64,000 nt of DNA, taken from NCBI RefSeq assembly GCF_021391495.1, contig NZ_CP090063.1, positions 6,200,001 through 6,264,000 on the forward strand, in the 5' to 3' direction. The stretch is from Amycolatopsis acidiphila (GTDB lineage: Bacteria > Actinomycetota > Actinomycetes > Mycobacteriales > Pseudonocardiaceae). Of the stretch, positions 60,411 to 64,000 are shown piece after piece. Every line of letters starts with the position of its first letter. Within the stretch, counting starts at the first letter, position 1. The position numbers and the translations under genes were made by a program. The notes under the pieces are model-generated. The model saw nothing but the letters and a program-made list of their open reading frames with translations. It ran no database searches and was not told the origin of the DNA.

Positions 60411-61463
60411 TCAGTAGGCGACCCGGCGAGCTCCCGAATAGTCGTTCTGCAGTGGCGAGATCTTCACGACGTCACCGGTGTCGGGCGCGTGGACCATCTT
60501 GCCGTCGCCGAGGTAGATCCCGACGTGGTGCACGGGCGAGCCGAAGAACACCAGATCGCCCGGCTGCAGCTGCGAGCGCGGCACGGCCTTGCCGGTCGAG
60601 GACTGCGCCGAGCTGGTGCGCGGCAGGCTGACGCCCGCCTTGCCGTAGGAGTACATCGTCAGGCCCGAGCAGTCGAACGTGGACGGACCGGTCGCGCCCC
60701 ACACGTAGCTGCTGCCCAGCTTGCTGAGCGCGACGTTGATCGCCTGCTGCGCCGCCGCGGTGGGTGCGGGCAGGCCCGGCGCGCTGCCACCGGTGTCGCG
60801 CTGGGAGGCGCGGTCGGAGGCACTGAGCCGGCCGCTGAGCTGCTGCAGCTGGTTGACCTGGGCCTGCAGCGCGGCGGAGCGCGCGTTCAGGTCGTTGAGC
60901 AGCTGAGCCGAGGCGTCCGAGGCGGCCTGCGCGCGGTTGCGCGCGTCGGTGGCCTGCTGCGCCGCCGCCGCCGCGGCGTTGACCGCGTCGGTGTAGTTCT
61001 GCAGCGCCCGGTTCTTGTCGTCGGCCAGCACGGCCAGCGCCGAGGACCGGTCCAGGAAGTCCTGGGCCGAGGTGCCGGTCAGCAGGGCGGACAGCTTGTT
61101 CATCTGCGCGCCGCTCATGAACGAGGCGTCGGCGAACTGGTCGACCACGACCTGGAACTTCGCCGCGTCGGCCTGCGCCGCCTGCACCTTCTGGTTGGCC
61201 GTGGCCAGGTCGCCGTTCGCCTTGGCCAGGTCGGCCTGCTTGGCGTTGAAGTCGTCCTGTGCCTTGAGCTTGTCCTCGTTCAGCTGCTCGGCCTGCTGCG
61301 CGGCGGCCCGGTACTGGGCCAGCGCGTCCGCCGAGTTGGTGGGGGGATTCTGGAGGGCGGGGAGGGTGATCGCGCTGGCTGGGACACCAACGCCGACCGC
61401 GGTGATCACCGCGGCCGCTGTGATGGCTCCTGCGACCACGCGCTTGATCGGTTGCGACTGCAC
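60411..61463 (-). CDS. Secreted NlpC/P60 peptidoglycan hydrolase
   Basis: 350 aa. Signal peptide of about 30 residues, then a long coiled coil (about 45-215, rich in Ala/Gln), a linker, and the NlpC/P60 domain (about 240-350) with catalytic Cys265 (FDCSGL), His313 (HHVGIY) and His325. It cleaves D-Glu-mDAP bonds in peptidoglycan. It resembles mycobacterial Rv2190c and RipA relatives. GTG at 61463 follows AAAGGAGA. A ydaO-type riboswitch lies in the 5' leader. Confidence 0.92.
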   Translation of the reverse strand: MQSQPIKRVVAGAITAAAVITAVGVGVPASAITLPALQNPPTNSADALAQYRAAAQQAEQLNEDKLKAQDDFNAKQADLAKANGDLATANQKVQAAQADAAKFQVVVDQFADASFMSGAQMNKLSALLTGTSAQDFLDRSSALAVLADDKNRALQNYTDAVNAAAAAAQQATDARNRAQAASDASAQLLNDLNARSAALQAQVNQLQQLSGRLSASDRASQRDTGGSAPGLPAPTAAAQQAINVALSKLGSSYVWGATGPSTFDCSGLTMYSYGKAGVSLPRTSSAQSSTGKAVPRSQLQPGDLVFFGSPVHHVGIYLGDGKMVHAPDTGDVVKISPLQNDYSGARRVAY

Positions 61464-61484
61464 GCCGCGCGTGTCTCCTTTGCG

Positions 61485-61725
61485 CTCGGCCGCCTACCGG
61501 TCGCCGTGCGCAGAGGTCGGGGGCCCTCTGCTCGCGGAAGCGGGTAGGTCACGCTTCCTGCGAACGGCAATCGCCCATCACGTCCGCGGGCACCAGGGCA
61601 CGGGGGTAGCGCACCTGGGTCCTGCCAGCACGATGGTTCCGGCACAGCTCCCCGACAAAGCTGCTTCGGCGGCGATCTCGCGTCGCTGTCGCGGGGGTGC
61701 AACGGCTGCCAGCCGCGAGATCTCG
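61485..61725 (-). ncRNA. ydaO/yuaA-type c-di-AMP riboswitch
   Basis: The minus-strand leader of the NlpC/P60 gene has GATCGCCGCCGAAGCAG and CGGGGAGCTG early on and ends with ACCGGTAGGCGGC just before the Shine-Dalgarno, the conserved ends of the actinobacterial ydaO element, which often precedes NlpC/P60 genes. It would turn wall hydrolase expression down when c-di-AMP is high. Boundaries are approximate and the fold was not computed. The remaining gap up to 61915 holds a TCCGAAC/GTTCGGA palindrome (61790-61806) and no gene. Confidence 0.7.
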
Positions 61726-61915
61726 GCTAGGTTACGAAAGAGCGGGCGCCGCGTCCAGCAGGTGCCGGGTAAAAACTCTGCGTAATGCGTCCGAACCCCG
61801 TTCGGACCAGCGGTGACACAGTGAGTGTGACCAAGGTAACAATTCCCTGCGTCATGACTACTGACCGTTCGTCGCCGCAATCGACCGTTTGTCGCCGCCG
61901 GGGTTCCGATCCCAT

Positions 61916-62146
61916 TCAGGCCGCTCGATCCTGTTCTCGGCCGGTCATCGGCGCGAGCCGCAGGCGCGGAATCAACCCGCCCTCGGCGAGCGCCTCGATC
62001 GCCCTTAATTCGTCCGGATCCCATTCCACCGTGGGAGGTGCGTTCAGCAGCACACTGACGGCGCAGTCCGCGCAACCGATCCCGCGCGCGACACAGCGGC
62101 CGCAGTCGACGATCATGCTGCTCCCAGGTGCTTCCAGATCGTGCAT
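61916..62146 (-). CDS. Small cysteine-rich conserved protein
   Basis: 76 aa. Two CxxC-type pairs close to the N-terminus: DCGRCVARGIGCADCAVSVL. The rest is a short helix (DPDELRAIEALAEGGLIP) and a basic tail. This pattern of CGxC...GCxDC is common in actinobacteria as an uncharacterised family, probably metal binding. ATG at 62146 follows AAGGAGG. It is upstream of the NlpC/P60 gene on the same strand but separated by a large leader. Confidence 0.75.
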   Translation of the reverse strand: MHDLEAPGSSMIVDCGRCVARGIGCADCAVSVLLNAPPTVEWDPDELRAIEALAEGGLIPRLRLAPMTGREQDRAA

Positions 62147-62272
62147 TTCTGCCTCCTTGTGACCACTTCGGCCCGACAAGAAGCACGGTAAGGACACCCA
62201 CCGACAATTTCGGCGCGCGGGCAATCCCGCGAGTTCGGCAATTCGACGCGCATTCGCCGGATCGGCGGGAAT

Positions 62273-62722
62273 TCAGACCGCGCCGGGTCCCGGCAGCAGA
62301 TCGACGTCGCCCGCGTGCATCGGCTCGCCGCAGTGTGCGCAGCGCAGGTCGCCGGCGCTGATCTCACCGCACGCGCGATGGCGGTAGAGCACCGGCGGCC
62401 CGGCCTCGCCCGCGAGCCACTTGTCCCCCCAGCCGACCATGACCATGAGCAGGTCGAGGAGCTCGGTGCCCTTCTCCGTGAGGACGTACTCGTACCGCGG
62501 ACGCCGGTCGTAGGGCCGGCGCTCGAGCACGCCGTGCTCGACGAGGTGGTTCAACCGCTCGGTCAGGACCTTGCGCGAGATGCCGAGGTCCGCCTGGATC
62601 TGCTCGAACCGGGTGAGGCCGACCCAGACGTCCCGCAGGACCAGCGGTGACCAAGGCTCCCCGATGACGTCGAGCGTGCGCGCGATCGAGCAGGCCATCT
62701 CGCCGAAGTCCGTGCGTTGCAT
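62273..62722 (-). CDS. HxlR-family transcriptional regulator
   Basis: 149 aa. Winged helix with CSIARTLDVIGEPWSPLVLR, FEQIQADLGISRKVLTERL and the wing YDRRPRYEYVLTEKG. The C-terminus carries CGEISAGDLRCAHCGE, a possible metal site. It is divergent from the reductase gene at 62815 with a repeated sequence between, its likely binding site. Confidence 0.9.
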   Translation of the reverse strand: MQRTDFGEMACSIARTLDVIGEPWSPLVLRDVWVGLTRFEQIQADLGISRKVLTERLNHLVEHGVLERRPYDRRPRYEYVLTEKGTELLDLLMVMVGWGDKWLAGEAGPPVLYRHRACGEISAGDLRCAHCGEPMHAGDVDLLPGPGAV

Positions 62723-62752
62723 GAACGCAGTCTAGCAAACTTGGGTTCCCTT

Positions 62753-62800
62753 AAGGAACTCCGAATGCTACGGTCGTGGCGTCTCTTGAAGGAACTTCGA
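62753..62800. promoter_or_regulatory. Probable HxlR operator, two direct repeats
   Basis: AAGGAACTCCGA (62753-62764) and AAGGAACTTCGA (62789-62800) lie 36 bp apart between hxlR and the reductase gene. The first also forms a near-palindrome with the GTTCC just upstream. Confidence 0.55.
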
Positions 62801-62814
62801 AAAGGAGCAAGGCG

Positions 62815-63405
62815 ATGAGCAAGGTCTTCAGCGCCCACGCGGTGTCGGTCGACGGGTACATGACAGGCAGGGATCCCGGCGCCGGCCGCGGCCTCGGCGA
62901 CGGGACGATGCTCTTCGACTGGTACTTCGACGGCGACACGCCCAGCCGGCTGTTCGACGGGTTCCGACTGAGCGAAGCCAGCGCCCGGGTCTTCGACGCC
63001 TGCGCCGGACGCGTGGGCGCGGTCGTGATGGGGCGCAACACCTACGAGGACTCCGAGCGCTTCGGCGGTGGCGGCCCCCATCCGACAGCCCGGCCGTTCA
63101 TCGTCAGCCACCGGCCTGCCCCGGAGCTGACCGAGCGCCAGACCCTCGTCACCGGGGTCGAAGAGGCGATCGCGGCGGCCCGCGAGGCGGCCGGGGACAA
63201 GGACGTCGGCCTCATGGGCGGCGGCGTCCTGACCGAGGCCCTGCGGGCGGGGCTCGTCGACGAGGTGGTCCTGCACCAGGTGCCGATCCTGCTCGGCGGC
63301 GGCCGGCCCGTCTTCCAGGCGCTGCCTGCGCACGTGCGCCTGCGCCTCGTCGAGGTCGTCCCGGCGCCGGGCGTCACCCATCTCCACTACGAGGTCGAGC
63401 GCTGA
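62815..63405 (+). CDS. Dihydrofolate-reductase-like (RibD_C) oxidoreductase
   Basis: 196 aa with AVSVDGYMTG, GAVVMGRNTYED, LMGGGVLTEALRAGLVDEVV and LLGGGRPVF, the standard RibD_C family fold that binds NADPH. These stand-alone enzymes are common in actinobacteria, paired with HxlR or MarR genes; substrates are mostly unknown. ATG at 62815 follows AAAGGAG. Confidence 0.88.
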   Translation: MSKVFSAHAVSVDGYMTGRDPGAGRGLGDGTMLFDWYFDGDTPSRLFDGFRLSEASARVFDACAGRVGAVVMGRNTYEDSERFGGGGPHPTARPFIVSHRPAPELTERQTLVTGVEEAIAAAREAAGDKDVGLMGGGVLTEALRAGLVDEVVLHQVPILLGGGRPVFQALPAHVRLRLVEVVPAPGVTHLHYEVER

Positions 63406-63433
63406 ACCCCGGCCCCGCGGCCGCCGGGAGGGC

Positions 63434-64000
63434 TCAGACGCGCCCGAGCCGCGTCAGCAGCACCGCGGACGCGACCGGATGCGCACCCGAACTCCTGGTC
63501 GAATCGGCGACCGCGCGATCCGAGGTGGCCACGACCAGCGGCCGGCCGGACGGCTCGGCGATGACGAGCGCGCGGATCACGTCGTCGGCCAGCACGCCCG
63601 GATCCGAGAACAGCACCCGGACCCCCCGGGGCGAGGCGGACGGCACCGACAGCACGCCGGCGCCGTCGAACACGACCGTCACCTCGGCACCCGTCCGCGA
63701 CGCGAGCGCGCCGAGCTGCTGCACGAGCCGGGTCCGCTGGTCGGCGAGCGGCAGCTCCGGATAGCCCGTCTTGGTGACGTTGTAGCCGTCGACGATCAGG
63801 TGCACGCTCGGCAGCGCCAGCAGGCGGTCCAGCGCGGCGGGGTCCCGCACCTGGACGCCGTTTCCGGCGGACACGGACGCGCCACGGACGTGGTCCGCCG
63901 GACGGCGGCTGCTCGTACCGAGCGACAGCTCCCGCCGCAGCCCGGTCACGGCGCCCTCGATGGTGTCGACGAGCAGGGCCAGGCGCACCTCGTCGGCGTC
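63434..64000 (-). CDS. NYN-domain (YacP-like) RNA-binding protein, 5' end outside window
   Basis: At least 188 residues of the C-terminal NYN/PIN-like domain: LIVDGYNVTKTGYPELPLAD, VTVVFDGAG, VLFSDPGVLADDVIRALV and VVATSDRAVAD, with the acidic residues expected of this nuclease-like fold. Actinobacterial members carry a long helical N-terminal region, and the frame is open to the window edge, so the start lies beyond base 64000. Confidence 0.85.
   Translation of the reverse strand, partial: DADEVRLALLVDTIEGAVTGLRRELSLGTSSRRPADHVRGASVSAGNGVQVRDPAALDRLLALPSVHLIVDGYNVTKTGYPELPLADQRTRLVQQLGALASRTGAEVTVVFDGAGVLSVPSASPRGVRVLFSDPGVLADDVIRALVIAEPSGRPLVVATSDRAVADSTRSSGAHPVASAVLLTRLGRV

Noticed and set aside
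61781..61860. MtrA-type GTAAC boxes upstream of the NlpC/P60 gene
   Set aside because: Single GTAAC/GTTAC occurrences only; no paired site at fixed spacing that would separate it from chance.

Overview
The window is very GC-rich with strongly GC-biased third codon positions. Starts are often GTG, coupled genes overlap by 4 bp (ATGA or GTGA), and the gene order bio-nad-his-trp-lgt resembles that of mycobacteria. Together with type VII secretion genes, a PimB-like mannosyltransferase, PriA-type HisA and a split, repeat-rich accessory content, this points to a mycolata-related actinomycete, most likely Pseudonocardiaceae (Amycolatopsis-like). That assignment is inference from protein flavour and synteny; no 16S or tRNA gene was seen.

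Layout. 0-7.5 kb: the 5' part of gltB, then a cobalamin riboswitch driving a btuF-btuC-btuD importer, then a divergent SDR/TetR pair. 7.6-10.3 kb: a three-gene cassette of probable type VII secretion substrates (EspC-like helical protein, W-x-G protein with a disordered acidic/proline head, and a proline/glycine repeat protein). 10.4-17.7 kb: an SDR with a KstR-like box, then lgt, a small membrane protein, trpA, trpB, trpC, a Trp-associated membrane protein and trpE, all on the minus strand. 17.8-37.9 kb: histidine genes on the minus strand in the standard order hisD-C-B ... H-A ... F-(membrane)-I. They are cut into blocks by accessory genes: TetR regulators, DMT and ABC transporters, a PPOX/F420 enzyme, SoxR with a split transketolase, a DUF2695-like repeat protein, KptA, GNAT, TetR-MMPL and a GH64-like glucanase. 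37.9-45.4 kb: a nitrilase, transporters, a LuxR-type response regulator, EccE, a secreted trypsin-like protease, a RibD-like fusion with swapped domains, and a histidine kinase. 45.5-49.7 kb: nadC-nadB-nadA opposite the NrtR regulator. 49.8-57 kb: a LON-domain protein, DUF2567, BsaP-like protein, bioB, bioD, a SulP-carbonic anhydrase fusion and bioA. 57-64 kb: P450, a P-loop-degenerate uridine-kinase-like protein, PimB-like mannosyltransferase, an NlpC/P60 hydrolase with an upstream ydaO-type (c-di-AMP) riboswitch, a small Cys-rich protein, HxlR with a reductase, and a truncated NYN-domain gene.

How it works together. The backbone is amino-acid and cofactor biosynthesis: Trp, His, NAD, biotin, B12 uptake and glutamate. 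No trpF is present, so PriA (hisA) probably supplies that step; trpD, trpG, hisE, hisG and bioF are not in the window. Several block-head genes (hisD, hisH, hisA, hisF) carry a -10-like hexamer exactly 6 nt before the start codon, which suggests leaderless transcripts and independent promoters. This would explain how the his genes remain expressed after the insertions.

Most unusual items: an 11-bp palindrome TCCACWGTGGA repeated five times, mostly inside coding sequence with otherwise rare ACA/ACT codons; a SoxR-type operator between soxR and a split transketolase; an 18-codon ORF ending in a Trp codon and overlapping the trpC start; a DUF2695-like protein with a long PPETAATA repeat tail beside kptA; and arrays of 24-bp, 48-51-bp and larger repeats in the accessory inserts.
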